Shown: positions 25,389-34,091, numbered from the stretch's first letter. The stretch is DNA of 59,291 nucleotides from Bacillota bacterium (GCA_023386315.1 JAEWJZ010000007.1:1-59291), one strand, 5' to 3'. The notes: a model not told the origin generated them from the letters alone. A program made the numbers and translations.

Positions 25389-26426
25389 ATGAAAATTTTT
25401 ACGACCGCAGAAATTAAAAATTTTTTTATTCGGGAATTTTTAATACTAGGCTGTTTTATGCTCCTGATCCAGTTGATTTCGTGGCGTTTTTGCGGAAAAT
25501 TAATGATTGAATATTTTATTCTCTCTTTATTGCTGGCGGTATGTATTTTAAGCAGTTCTTTGTTTTATTTCCGGAAGCAAAATAAAATCATTGAACAGGC
25601 TGCTTCGCAGGTAAACTCATTCCTGTCAGGCAATACCAGCATCAATATTGACTGCAATCATGAAGGCGAATTGTATAAATTGTTTCATGCAGTTAATACA
25701 CTTGCTTCCGTACTGAATGCACAGGCCGCCAAAGAACAGGAGATGAAGGAGTTTTTAAAGGCGATCATTTCGGATATTTCCCACCAGTTAAAAACCCCAT
25801 TGGCTGCGCTTAATATCTACAACGGGCTTTTGCAGGATGAATCCATGGATATGGCAGCAATACAGGAATTTGTTTCGCTGTCCGAGCAGGAGCTGGACAG
25901 GATCGAGGTACTGGTTCAGAATCTGTTAAAACTATCCAGGTTAGATGCAGGAACAATTGTTGTTGAGAAAAAAGCAGAAAACATAGCCGAAATGATGAAT
26001 GGTATTAAATCCCGGTTTGAATTTCAGGCCAGTGAGGAACAAAAGATCATTTCCTTACAGGGTTCAAAAACCTCTTCGCTTTTTTGTGATAAGAACTGGA
26101 TAGCGGAGGCGGTCGGAAATTTAATAAAAAATGCACTTGATCATACTGGTGCGGGCTGCCTCATTGAAATTGAATGGAAAGAGCTGCCATCTGTGATACA
26201 GATTAAGGTCCGGGATAATGGCAGCGGTATTCATCAGGAAGACATCTATCATATTTTTAAGCGATTTTACCGCAGCCGCTTTTCAAGAGATGTGCAGGGG
26301 CTTGGACTTGGGCTTCCTCTTGCAAAAGCGATTATAGAGGCACACAATGGAACCATTTCCGTAAATAGCGTTCTGGGTGAGGGAAGTACTTTTACCATGT
26401 GTTTTCCAAATATTACTAAAATGTAA
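25389..26426 (+). CDS. Sensor histidine kinase
   Basis: A 345-residue kinase with two TM segments near the N-terminus (about 17-35 and 39-60) and almost no extracytoplasmic loop, as in intramembrane-sensing kinases. The H-box is ISDISHQLKTPLAALNIY, with N-box NLIKNALDHT, G1 DNGSGI and G2 GLGLGLPLAKAI. Kinases of this kind often sense through the partner ABC transporter. Paired with the upstream regulator. Confidence 0.93.
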   Translation: MKIFTTAEIKNFFIREFLILGCFMLLIQLISWRFCGKLMIEYFILSLLLAVCILSSSLFYFRKQNKIIEQAASQVNSFLSGNTSINIDCNHEGELYKLFHAVNTLASVLNAQAAKEQEMKEFLKAIISDISHQLKTPLAALNIYNGLLQDESMDMAAIQEFVSLSEQELDRIEVLVQNLLKLSRLDAGTIVVEKKAENIAEMMNGIKSRFEFQASEEQKIISLQGSKTSSLFCDKNWIAEAVGNLIKNALDHTGAGCLIEIEWKELPSVIQIKVRDNGSGIHQEDIYHIFKRFYRSRFSRDVQGLGLGLPLAKAIIEAHNGTISVNSVLGEGSTFTMCFPNITKM

Positions 26427-26479
26427 TCTAAGATTCATGTGCGGGTAATGAAACAATGCTATTCTAACATTGGATTAAG

Positions 26480-26492
26480 CCAATTAATTGTG
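26480..26492 (+). repeat. Shared 13-mer before the ABC ATPase gene
   Basis: CCAATTAATTGTG, the second copy of the motif at 22009-22021. Located 33 bp before the chosen ATG. Confidence 0.4.
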
Positions 26493-26525
26493 TGAAATCA
26501 ATTGTTTAGAAAGGTGTGGCAGATT

Positions 26526-27209
26526 ATGAGTTTATTAGAAATCAGTGCTCTTTGTAAAACCTATGGTTCAGGAGAAACGGCAGTTGAGGCATTAAAAAAT
26601 GTGAATTTTACTGTTCCGAAAGGTGAGTTTATTGCAGTAGTGGGTGAATCGGGTTCTGGAAAAAGTACATTACTGAACATGATAGGCGCACTTGACATGC
26701 CATCGTCAGGTAAAGTGATGATAGCCGGAAAAAATATTTTCCAGATGAAGGATGAGGAACTGACCATATTTCGCCGCAGAAATATCGGATTTATCTTTCA
26801 GGCATTTAACTTAATACCGGAACTCAATGTAGAGCAGAACATTGTTTTTCCTCTATTGCTTGATTACCAGAAACCGGACCCGGAATACGTAGAAGAAATA
26901 CTTTCTGTACTATCTTTAAAAGACAGACGAAACCATCTGCCGCGTCAGCTGTCCGGAGGCCAGCAGCAGCGGGTGGCCATCGGAAGAGCTCTGATTGCGC
27001 GTCCTATGTTAATTCTTGCTGATGAACCCACAGGAAATTTAGATACTCAAAATAGTGCTGAAGTAATAGCACTTTTAAAGACAGCATCGAAACGTTACCA
27101 GCAGACGATAATCATGATTACTCATAACAGGGGCCTGGCTTCTGCAGCTGACCGGGTTTTAGAGGTGACGGACGGCATACTTACTGATCTGGGGAGGTAT
27201 GTTCAATGA
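26526..27209 (+). CDS. ABC transporter ATP-binding protein (element 2)
   Basis: About 227 residues from ATG 26526, chosen because AAAGGTG lies 9 nt upstream; a TTG at 26502 is a poorer option. Walker A GESGSGKS, signature LSGGQQQR, Walker B ILADEPTG and H-loop THN are present. It overlaps the permease gene by 4 nt (ATGA). It energises the FtsX-type permease and is probably induced by the two-component system next door. Confidence 0.93.
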   Translation: MSLLEISALCKTYGSGETAVEALKNVNFTVPKGEFIAVVGESGSGKSTLLNMIGALDMPSSGKVMIAGKNIFQMKDEELTIFRRRNIGFIFQAFNLIPELNVEQNIVFPLLLDYQKPDPEYVEEILSVLSLKDRRNHLPRQLSGGQQQRVAIGRALIARPMLILADEPTGNLDTQNSAEVIALLKTASKRYQQTIIMITHNRGLASAADRVLEVTDGILTDLGRYVQ

Positions 27210-29524
27210 ATAACTATCTTTCCCTTGTTTTTCAATATGCCAGAGTACACAAAAGGAAAAGCCGGCTGACGGTGATATGCATTACTGTATCAGTTATGCT
27301 GGTGACAACTATTTTTGGAATGGCAGATATGAGCTTAAGATCCCAGACAGATGAGGCAATCCGCCGCTATGGCAACTGGCATGCCATCATATCTGATCTT
27401 CCGGATAATCTTGCTGTAAAAATAGGAAAACGGCAGGATATAAATGTGGCCGGGTATCTTGGTATGGCTGCAGATACAACCTATAAGGGGAAGGAATTAA
27501 TTGTACAGAGCAGCAGCGAGGAGCTTGCCAGGCAGATGAATTTAAGTGTGACAAACGGACACTATCCGGCTTCTGCCCGGGAGGCCTTGCTGGACAGACC
27601 GGCGATGGAACAATTTAACCTTTCTATTGGAGACTGGATAGAGGTTGCTTTTAGCGATGGGCAGGTACGGAAGTATCAGATAAGCGGAATGTATCGGGAT
27701 TATTCTACTTTAAAAGGATCGGATGCTCACGGTCTGCAGTTATCACCAGAGGGAATGCGTGAACTTCCGGCCGGCCAGTATAAGGAGTTTTTTTATATTC
27801 AATTTAAAAACAAAGTAAATATTAATGAAGCTCTCTCACAGCTGAAAGCGGAATATCAATTGTCTGATAAGCAGGTTTCAACAAATGTGATGCTTCTGGG
27901 GTTAATGGGACAGAGTGATAATTCGACCATGCTGTCGGTTTATCTTACTGCAGGTATTTTATTCGTCCTCGTTTTACTGGCAGGCGTTTTCATGATTGCC
28001 AGCAGTTTTAATATGAGTATATTGGAACGAACTCAGTTTTTTGGCCTGCTGCGCTGCCTGGGCGCGACAAAAAAACAGATTAGACGCTATGTCAGGCTGG
28101 AAGGTCTTCAGTATTGCCTGAGAGCGATTCCGGCAGGGGTATTAGCCGGCAGTATCATACTATGGATAGCAATTGCCGTTCTCAATGGATTAAATTCCCA
28201 GTACCTTCCAGTCATGCCCATGTTTAAGATCAGTTTACCGGGGATTCTTGCCGGTGCAGGGACCGGAATAATCGTAGTGATGATTGCTTCTGATGCACCG
28301 GCAAAACATGCGGCTAAGGTTTCGCCCCAGGAGGCAGTTACAGGCAATATCAATCAATTTAATAATTACAGTATTACAAAAGCATCAAATACAAAGCTGT
28401 TTCCTGTTGATATAGCGATGGGTTTAAACCATGCTTTTTCAAATACCAAAAGCATGATATTAATTTCCGGATCTTTTGCAATCAGCATTATTCTCTTTTT
28501 GTGTTTTACGATCCTTGTTACCTTCATGAATCATGCTTTAAGTCCTTTAAAGCCATATGCTCCTGATATGACACTGGAAGGAGATCAGAATACAGCACTG
28601 CTGAATCACTCTCTGAAAGAAAGCCTTAAATCACTTCCTTATGTAAAAAATGTGTATGGGAGAATGTTCTATACCAATATCCAGGCCAGCGATAAAAATG
28701 GAGCAAATACAGCAACCCTTGTTTCCTATGATGAACCCCAGTTTCAATGGGCGAAGGAGGCACTGATTTCGGGCGATATTGATCAGGTGCAGAATGGAAA
28801 CGGTGTACTGGTGGATTACGGGTATTTAGAACGATTTGGCTGGAAGATCGGAGATGTAGTTACGCTGAATATCGGAGCAATACCATATAAAGTAAAAGTT
28901 GATGGAATTGTATCAGGAGTTCCCTTTGATTCTGTGAACGGGGAATGGATCATCGTCTGTTCCGAATCTACGTTTACTGCACTGACCGGTATTTCTGACT
29001 ATAAAGTCATTGATATGCAGGTATCACAGGATATATCTGATCAGGTCAGACAAAAGCTTCCCGCCCGGATAAAGCTTCTTGATTTGCAGCAGCACAACAA
29101 TGAAGTCCGTACCGGTTATTTTGCGATGGCTGTATTTGTATATGGATTTTTACTGGTAATAGCTTTTGTCGCACTGATTAATATTATTAATACGGTTAAT
29201 GCCAGTGTGTCTGGCAGAATGAATCATTATGGAGTCATGCGCGCAGTTGGTATGTCCGGCGGGCAGTTAAAGCGGGTAGTTATGGCAGAGGCAGCTGCAT
29301 ATGCCATAACCGGCAGCATTACGGGAGGCATTTGGGGGCTTCTTTTACACCGGATCTTCTTTAACATGTTAATTACTGCAAACTGGGGCCAAAATTGGCA
29401 GCCGCCTTTACTCGTCCTGAGTATTATAATTTCAGCCGCCATATTAACAACCTTTGCGGCGGCAATTTCACCAACAAAGAAGATGGAAGAAATGGTGATT
29501 GTGAATGTAGTGAATGCATGGTAA
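27206..29524 (+). CDS. FtsX/MacB-type ABC permease, two FtsX domains
   Basis: A 772-residue permease with a TM near the N-terminus, a first extracytoplasmic domain (about 45-240), three TMs of FtsX domain 1 (about 245-370), a further TM, a second extracytoplasmic domain (about 440-620) and three C-terminal TMs of FtsX domain 2 (YGVMRAVGMSGGQLKRVVM). Such long permeases act in antimicrobial-peptide resistance or lipoprotein-type export; the substrate is unknown. Confidence 0.9.
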   Translation: MNNYLSLVFQYARVHKRKSRLTVICITVSVMLVTTIFGMADMSLRSQTDEAIRRYGNWHAIISDLPDNLAVKIGKRQDINVAGYLGMAADTTYKGKELIVQSSSEELARQMNLSVTNGHYPASAREALLDRPAMEQFNLSIGDWIEVAFSDGQVRKYQISGMYRDYSTLKGSDAHGLQLSPEGMRELPAGQYKEFFYIQFKNKVNINEALSQLKAEYQLSDKQVSTNVMLLGLMGQSDNSTMLSVYLTAGILFVLVLLAGVFMIASSFNMSILERTQFFGLLRCLGATKKQIRRYVRLEGLQYCLRAIPAGVLAGSIILWIAIAVLNGLNSQYLPVMPMFKISLPGILAGAGTGIIVVMIASDAPAKHAAKVSPQEAVTGNINQFNNYSITKASNTKLFPVDIAMGLNHAFSNTKSMILISGSFAISIILFLCFTILVTFMNHALSPLKPYAPDMTLEGDQNTALLNHSLKESLKSLPYVKNVYGRMFYTNIQASDKNGANTATLVSYDEPQFQWAKEALISGDIDQVQNGNGVLVDYGYLERFGWKIGDVVTLNIGAIPYKVKVDGIVSGVPFDSVNGEWIIVCSESTFTALTGISDYKVIDMQVSQDISDQVRQKLPARIKLLDLQQHNNEVRTGYFAMAVFVYGFLLVIAFVALINIINTVNASVSGRMNHYGVMRAVGMSGGQLKRVVMAEAAAYAITGSITGGIWGLLLHRIFFNMLITANWGQNWQPPLLVLSIIISAAILTTFAAAISPTKKMEEMVIVNVVNAW

Positions 29525-29543
29525 TTGAATAATTTCTGTATGG

Positions 29544-29587
29544 AAAGCGGTTAGAGTATAATTAATTACTTTAACCGCTTTTTTTTA
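29544..29587 (+). terminator. Terminator after the element 2 ABC operon
   Basis: AAAGCGGTTA (29544-29553) pairs with TAACCGCTTT (29572-29581), then T through 29586. Confidence 0.85.
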
Positions 29588-29628
29588 TTATCGGTGCAGC
29601 TGTCAAAGTTCCGTGCTGCTCCTTTCGG

Positions 29629-29658
29629 TAATAGGACAATCCGCGGTTTTCATAGAGT
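29629..29658 (+). promoter_or_regulatory. Candidate sigma-E-like promoter of the recombinase module
   Basis: TAATAGG (29629-29635), 15 bp, CATAGAGT (29651-29658). One -10 mismatch to CATACAnT, and the same 15-bp spacing as the candidate before the 62-residue gene of element 1. Similar leader sequence occurs, as I recall, in other Lachnospiraceae recombinase modules that have nothing to do with sporulation, so this is weak. Confidence 0.3.
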
Positions 29659-29688
29659 TATATGAAAGACCGGCAAAGAGGTGAGCGA

Positions 29689-29940
29689 ATGCTGACTGCA
29701 GATGAATTACAGCAGTTACGTGCAATTGATCCATCCAGTATTGATATAGATACATTAGTGGACATTTGCTCTGTAAAAATAAACACGGCACTGCCAAAAG
29801 AAGAACGGATGGCTGATTTTATCAGACAGATTAAAAACCCATATCTTTTTAAGTGCGGGGACATGGTAATCCAATGTGTATTTTCAGATACGGAGACTAC
29901 TTTAAATGACCGGCTAAAGCAGTATTTAAAAAATGTATAA
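29689..29940 (+). CDS. DUF6870-like small protein upstream of the recombinase trio
   Basis: About 83 residues from ATG 29689 (AGAGGTG just upstream; the ATG at 29662 has no ribosome site). It reads MLTADELQQLRAIDPSSIDI, then LVDI and a C-terminal LFKCGDMVIQCVFSD. Similar small proteins often stand beside recombinase modules of integrative elements. It is the first gene of the recombinase operon, so it is a candidate accessory or directionality factor for element 2. That role is inference. Confidence 0.7.
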   Translation: MLTADELQQLRAIDPSSIDIDTLVDICSVKINTALPKEERMADFIRQIKNPYLFKCGDMVIQCVFSDTETTLNDRLKQYLKNV

Positions 29941-29980
29941 CGCAGATCAGCGATGCAAGAGCTGGTGAAATGAGGTTTTT

Positions 29981-31621
29981 ATGGTTTTATCTGATGGTAG
30001 TAGAAAATATAAAGCAGCAATCTATATCCGGGTATCAAAAGACGACGGAGATAAAATGGAGAGCAACAGCATTTCAAATCAAAGGACGTTAATCCGGTCA
30101 TTTTTACAGAATAAGCCTGAAATTGAGATCTGCTCGGAACGGATCGATGACGGATACAGCGGGGTATCCTTTGACAGACCTGCCGTGAGAGAAATGCTGC
30201 GTGATATCCGGGAAGGATCTGTTAATTGCGTTGTTGTAAAGGATTTGTCCCGTTTCGGAAGAAATTATATTGAAACCGGCCGTTATATTGAGCAGGTATT
30301 CCCGTTTATGGGAGTACGTTTTATTGCCATTAACGATGGCTTTGACAGCGCCAGTAAACTGAGCCAGTCAGATGGTATGATTATTCCCTTTAAGAATCTG
30401 ATTAATGATGCGTATAGCCGGGATATTTCTATTAAAGTACGAAGCGGACAGAATATACGCCGCAGACAGGGGGATTATATAGGGGCATTTCCGCTGTATG
30501 GGTATTTTCGGTCAGCGGAAAATAAGTATAAGCTGGTAATAGACGATTACGCAGCAATGACAATCCGCGACATATTTAAATGGAAAATTCAGGGCATGAG
30601 CAATCAGGGTATTGCCAGACGTCTCAATGCTATGGGTATTTTATCACCGCTGGAGTACAAACGGATGCTGGGGTGGGCTTACAGCACTTCTTTCCAGCTT
30701 CATCCGGTGGCAAAATGGTCTGCCGCTTCTGTTCTCCGTGTTTTGAAAAATGAAATTTATACCGGAACCATGATACAGGGAAAGGAAAGCAGCCCCAACT
30801 ACAAAATAAAAAAAAGATTCAAAAAGCCCCCAGCCCAGTGGATGAAAGTAGCTGACACACACCAGGCGATTATCTCAGATGATGATTTTGCCCTGGTAAA
30901 ACGGCTGCTGGCTGCTGATACGAGAACTGCACCGGAAAATGATGATCTTCATCTGTTTTCCGGTTTGCTGCAGTGCGGAAGCTGCCATCATGGTATGATT
31001 AGAAGACCTGTTAAATCCGGCGGCAAAACCTATGTTTATTACGTATGCAGGACACAAAAAACAGACAGGAAAAAATGCACGGGCAGAAGCCGGATCGGCG
31101 AACTTAAATTAACCGCCTGTGTGCTGGAAGTGCTGCAAAAACTGATCCATACGGCCTGTGAGATGGATGAGATTCTGGATTACATAGATGCGTTACCCTT
31201 AAAACAGGATGACGTACAAAAAACAGACTTGCGTATTCAAAAAAAACAGGAAGAGTACAGCCACTGTCAAAAAAATATTTTGGAGCTTTATGAAGATTAT
31301 AAAAAGGGAATTGTAAACCGGGATAACTACTTTGCATGGAAATCAAATTATGAAGAGAACTGCAGGCAGATAAAAGAGGCGGTCAAAATATTAAATGAGG
31401 AACGATGGAATCTTTTCAATAATTATGAATTGCAAAACGGATGGATTGAGGAATTCAGAAAATATAAAGAGATCAGGGAGCTGACACGTCCGCTGCTGGC
31501 GTCACTGATTGAAAAAATTGAAGTAACTGATAAAAATACGCTGCGGGTTTATTTTACTTTTTCCACAGAGTTTGAAAGAGTATACCATACAGGAGGTGAT
31601 TTTACTGGCAAGACCAAATAG
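29981..31621 (+). CDS. Serine recombinase 1 of the element 2 trio
   Basis: A 546-residue large serine recombinase. Catalytic Ser19 lies in YIRVSKDD and the arginine motif in VVKDLSRFGRN. It has a recombinase domain with PLYGYFRS and a zinc ribbon (LLQCGSCHHGM...YVCRTQKTDRKKC), and a C-terminal coiled coil. This is the only one of the three with a full zinc ribbon plus coiled coil. It overlaps the next gene. Confidence 0.95.
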   Translation: MVLSDGSRKYKAAIYIRVSKDDGDKMESNSISNQRTLIRSFLQNKPEIEICSERIDDGYSGVSFDRPAVREMLRDIREGSVNCVVVKDLSRFGRNYIETGRYIEQVFPFMGVRFIAINDGFDSASKLSQSDGMIIPFKNLINDAYSRDISIKVRSGQNIRRRQGDYIGAFPLYGYFRSAENKYKLVIDDYAAMTIRDIFKWKIQGMSNQGIARRLNAMGILSPLEYKRMLGWAYSTSFQLHPVAKWSAASVLRVLKNEIYTGTMIQGKESSPNYKIKKRFKKPPAQWMKVADTHQAIISDDDFALVKRLLAADTRTAPENDDLHLFSGLLQCGSCHHGMIRRPVKSGGKTYVYYVCRTQKTDRKKCTGRSRIGELKLTACVLEVLQKLIHTACEMDEILDYIDALPLKQDDVQKTDLRIQKKQEEYSHCQKNILELYEDYKKGIVNRDNYFAWKSNYEENCRQIKEAVKILNEERWNLFNNYELQNGWIEEFRKYKEIRELTRPLLASLIEKIEVTDKNTLRVYFTFSTEFERVYHTGGDFTGKTK

Positions 31622-32633
31622 AAATAATCGTGATCTGCTGGAATCCGTTTCTTTGGACAAAGCCTGTATATCAACTTACAATACCGCTGTTTATGCCAGG
31701 CTTTCCATTGAAGATAATGGATGCGGCAGCGATTCCATTAAAAACCAGATTGAGATGATAAAAAACTATATAGCAGAAAAAAAAGAGCTGACTCTTCATT
31801 CTATATTTTACGATAACGGTATGACAGGTACTAATTTTGACAGACCGGGATTCGCAGCCATGCTTGAGGAAATTAAGAAGGGCAATATCAATTGTGTTGC
31901 AGTGAAGGATCTTTCCCGTTTTGGGAGAAACTATATGGAGGCGGGAAATTATCTGGAAAAAATTTTCCCATTCCTGGGGGTGCGGTTTATATCCATTAAT
32001 GATAATTATGACAGTATTTCTGTTACATCCAATGACGAACTGGTTCTTTCACTCAAAAATATCTGTCATCATATTTATGCAAAGGATATTTCGCGTAAAA
32101 TATGCACGGTATTTGAAACGAAAAAGAAACAGGGGTTGTTTCTGGGAAGATTTGCGCCCTACGGATATAAAAAATCCGATAACAACAGATATAAACTGGA
32201 GATAGACGAAGAAACGGCCGGCATAGTACGTGATATATTTAAAATGCGTCTGGAAGGGATCAGTGCTGCTGAAATTGCACGAATCTTAAATGAACAGGGA
32301 ACTGCTTCCTATAGCAGGCTTCTGTATGAAAGGGGGTTCATTAAGGGAACCAGGGGAGAAGCCCTGTCTCACTGGTCCGGCGGTTCGGTCCTGGGTATCT
32401 TGAAAAATCCGGTTTATTGCGGCTGTATGGTGGAGCGTAAAAGTGATTCTGCTTATTACAAAGGGGGACAAAAGATCGAAATCCCAAAATCAGAATGGAA
32501 TTACATCGAAAATACACATAAAGCAATTATTGATAAGGCTGCTTTTGATAAGGTCCGGCAGTTAATTGAGATTTCAGGCAAGGCTGCAGGCAGGAAGAAG
32601 TCTGGGTCCAACAGCATGAGGCCGTCAGGATGA
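31605..32633 (+). CDS. Serine recombinase 2 of the element 2 trio (short)
   Basis: About 342 residues if translation starts at CTG 31605, after AGGAGGTGA; a TTG at 31572 would precede that site. Catalytic Ser34 lies in YARLSIED, with VKDLSRFGRNYMEAGNYLE, HHIYAKDISRKI and FAPYGYKK. The protein ends soon after the recombinase domain, with no zinc ribbon or coiled coil. Overlaps recombinase 3 by 4 nt (ATGA). The catalytic residues look intact, so it is probably a working subunit of a heteromeric recombinase rather than a relic. Confidence 0.9.
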   Translation: MARPNRNNRDLLESVSLDKACISTYNTAVYARLSIEDNGCGSDSIKNQIEMIKNYIAEKKELTLHSIFYDNGMTGTNFDRPGFAAMLEEIKKGNINCVAVKDLSRFGRNYMEAGNYLEKIFPFLGVRFISINDNYDSISVTSNDELVLSLKNICHHIYAKDISRKICTVFETKKKQGLFLGRFAPYGYKKSDNNRYKLEIDEETAGIVRDIFKMRLEGISAAEIARILNEQGTASYSRLLYERGFIKGTRGEALSHWSGGSVLGILKNPVYCGCMVERKSDSAYYKGGQKIEIPKSEWNYIENTHKAIIDKAAFDKVRQLIEISGKAAGRKKSGSNSMRPSG

Positions 32634-33916
32634 GCGGGCAATACGTAACCGCTCTCTATCTGCGGATATCGGATGAGGATAATAATTCAGGGGAAGCCCG
32701 TGAGAGTGAAAGTATATCCGGCCAGCGGCTTTTGCTCACTGATTTTGTCCGCGGGCATAGAGAACTTTCCGGCAGCCGGATTATCGAACTGGTGGATGAT
32801 GGTTTCAGCGGTACGAATTTTGACCGCCCTGGGATAAAAAAATTACTGGAAATGGCAAAGTTACACCAGGTCAATTGTATTGTTGTTAAGGATTTTTCCA
32901 GATTTGGAAGGAATTATCTTGAAGCAGGAAATTATCTGGAACAGATCTTTCCATTTCTCGGCATACGGTTTTTATCGGTGAATGATCATTTTGACAGCTT
33001 TGAGAATATAGGAGCGGCAGGAGCCATTGAAGTTGGTTTTAAGAATATCATTCATGAGGCATACAGTAAGGATCTTTCGGAGAAGATAAGAAGTGTACGG
33101 CGGATGATGGCAAAACAGGGAAAGTTTGTGACAGCTTTTGCGCCGTATGGTTATAAAAAGGCAGAAAAGAGTAAAAACCAGCTGCTTGTGGATGAGGAGT
33201 GTGCGGTTGTTGTCAGACGCATTTTTGAATTGTTCTTAAGCGGAATGGGAAGTACATCCATCGCCTGTTTATTGAATAATGAAGGAATTCCTTCCCCGTA
33301 TATGGTACGCAGACAGCGGAAAGAAAAGTTCCGCTGCACCGGTTGCAAGAAAGAAACACACTGGACAGCAGGAACGGTTACCAGAATATTGTCCGACCAG
33401 AGATATGTGGGAGATGCGGTATATGGTAAGGTCGCGCCAAAAGAGACAGGGAGCAAAAAGGATGTCCGTATTCCGGAAGAAAACTGGATCATTGTACCAG
33501 ATGCACACCCGGGTATTGTGATACGGGAAATATTTGAAGCTGCCAGGTCCCTTAAAAAGAAGTACAGAGTACATGAAAGCAGGAACAGAGCTGACTGCAT
33601 TGCAGGACATCTGCAGGACTCACAACTGGAAACGGCTATCCTTACCTGTTTACAACTGCTGGTACTTTTAGTACAAAAAGGTGACAAAGCAGCAAAACAG
33701 AGTGATGCATTTAAACTGTACAGGCGGTTTAAAGCAGGAAAGATATCGGAAGATATCTTTGTTAAAAAAACTACAGATATAGAAACAGAGCTTTTGCACA
33801 TTCGTTTTCCTCATTTGCATGAGGAAGCAATGAAAGAGTTTCTATTGGCTTTCCATGTTGAAGCCGATGGAAAAGTTATCATTGTATGGAGTTTCCGGGA
33901 TCCATATCAGTTGTAG
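32630..33916 (+). CDS. Serine recombinase 3 of the element 2 trio
   Basis: A 428-residue serine recombinase. Catalytic Ser14 lies in YLRISDED, with VVKDFSRFGRNYLEAGNYLE, HEAYSKDLSEKI and FAPYGYKKAE. A short Cys pair (CTGCKK) lies in the DNA-binding domain; the usual zinc ribbon is missing and a brief helical tail follows. It ends 48 nt before the right attachment TA, the edge position typical of the recombinase that excises an element. High similarity of the Ser and Arg motifs across all three suggests duplication. Confidence 0.93.
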   Translation: MSGQYVTALYLRISDEDNNSGEARESESISGQRLLLTDFVRGHRELSGSRIIELVDDGFSGTNFDRPGIKKLLEMAKLHQVNCIVVKDFSRFGRNYLEAGNYLEQIFPFLGIRFLSVNDHFDSFENIGAAGAIEVGFKNIIHEAYSKDLSEKIRSVRRMMAKQGKFVTAFAPYGYKKAEKSKNQLLVDEECAVVVRRIFELFLSGMGSTSIACLLNNEGIPSPYMVRRQRKEKFRCTGCKKETHWTAGTVTRILSDQRYVGDAVYGKVAPKETGSKKDVRIPEENWIIVPDAHPGIVIREIFEAARSLKKKYRVHESRNRADCIAGHLQDSQLETAILTCLQLLVLLVQKGDKAAKQSDAFKLYRRFKAGKISEDIFVKKTTDIETELLHIRFPHLHEEAMKEFLLAFHVEADGKVIIVWSFRDPYQL

Positions 33917-33963
33917 CGGAGAATGAGAGAGAAAAATTTTTTGTCCTTAACAAGACAGCCGAA

Positions 33964-33965
33964 TA
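33964..33965 (+). other. Right crossover dinucleotide of element 2
   Basis: TA at the start of sigK segment 3. The inner flank carries GACAGC (33954-33959), four bases from the TA, mirroring GCTGTC at the left end. Confidence 0.85.
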
Positions 33966-33966
33966 T

Positions 33967-34032
33967 GTATCAAGACTTGAAAAAAAAGCACTGGAACGGC
34001 TTAGAACAGAATTGAAAAGAAATGGGATATAA
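33967..34032 (+). CDS. sigK: sigK segment 3 of 3: recognition helix and C-terminus
   Basis: 21 codons and a stop: VSRLEKKALERL, then RTELKRNGI. This is the usual end of SigK, following ISRSY in intact proteins. The open frame to its left has no start and no homology (KTAEY precedes). It is too short to be called by a gene finder, so the gene would normally be annotated as truncated. Added to segments 1 and 2 it gives 92 + 97 + 21 = 210 residues, close to C. difficile SigK size. Confidence 0.93.
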   Translation, partial: VSRLEKKALERLRTELKRNGI

Positions 34033-34091
34033 TAAGTTGATTCCTCTTTCTTCATTTGATACAATAATAAAAAACAGTCGAAGGAAAAAAC

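Larger units (their letters stand above)
21817..33965 (+). mobile_element. Element 2 in sigK, 12,149 bp, with a recombinase trio
   Basis: DNA between the TA at 21815-21816 and the TA at 33964-33965. Its removal fuses sigK segments 2 and 3 precisely. There is no long direct repeat, only TA. However, the predicted circle joint reads GACAGC (33954-33959), CGAA, TA, CTCT, GCTGTC (21821-21826), a perfectly spaced dyad as expected for a serine-recombinase attP. Three serine recombinase genes sit at the right end, transcribed with sigK. Cargo: polysaccharide deacetylase, BNR-repeat protein, two-component system, ABC transporter and a DUF6870-like small protein. No phage or conjugation genes. Confidence 0.9.

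Noticed and set aside
29981..33916. Remnant of a conjugative transposon rather than a sigK element
   Set aside because: The recombinase module resembles those of integrative elements, but no transfer genes exist and both ends lie precisely in sigK.
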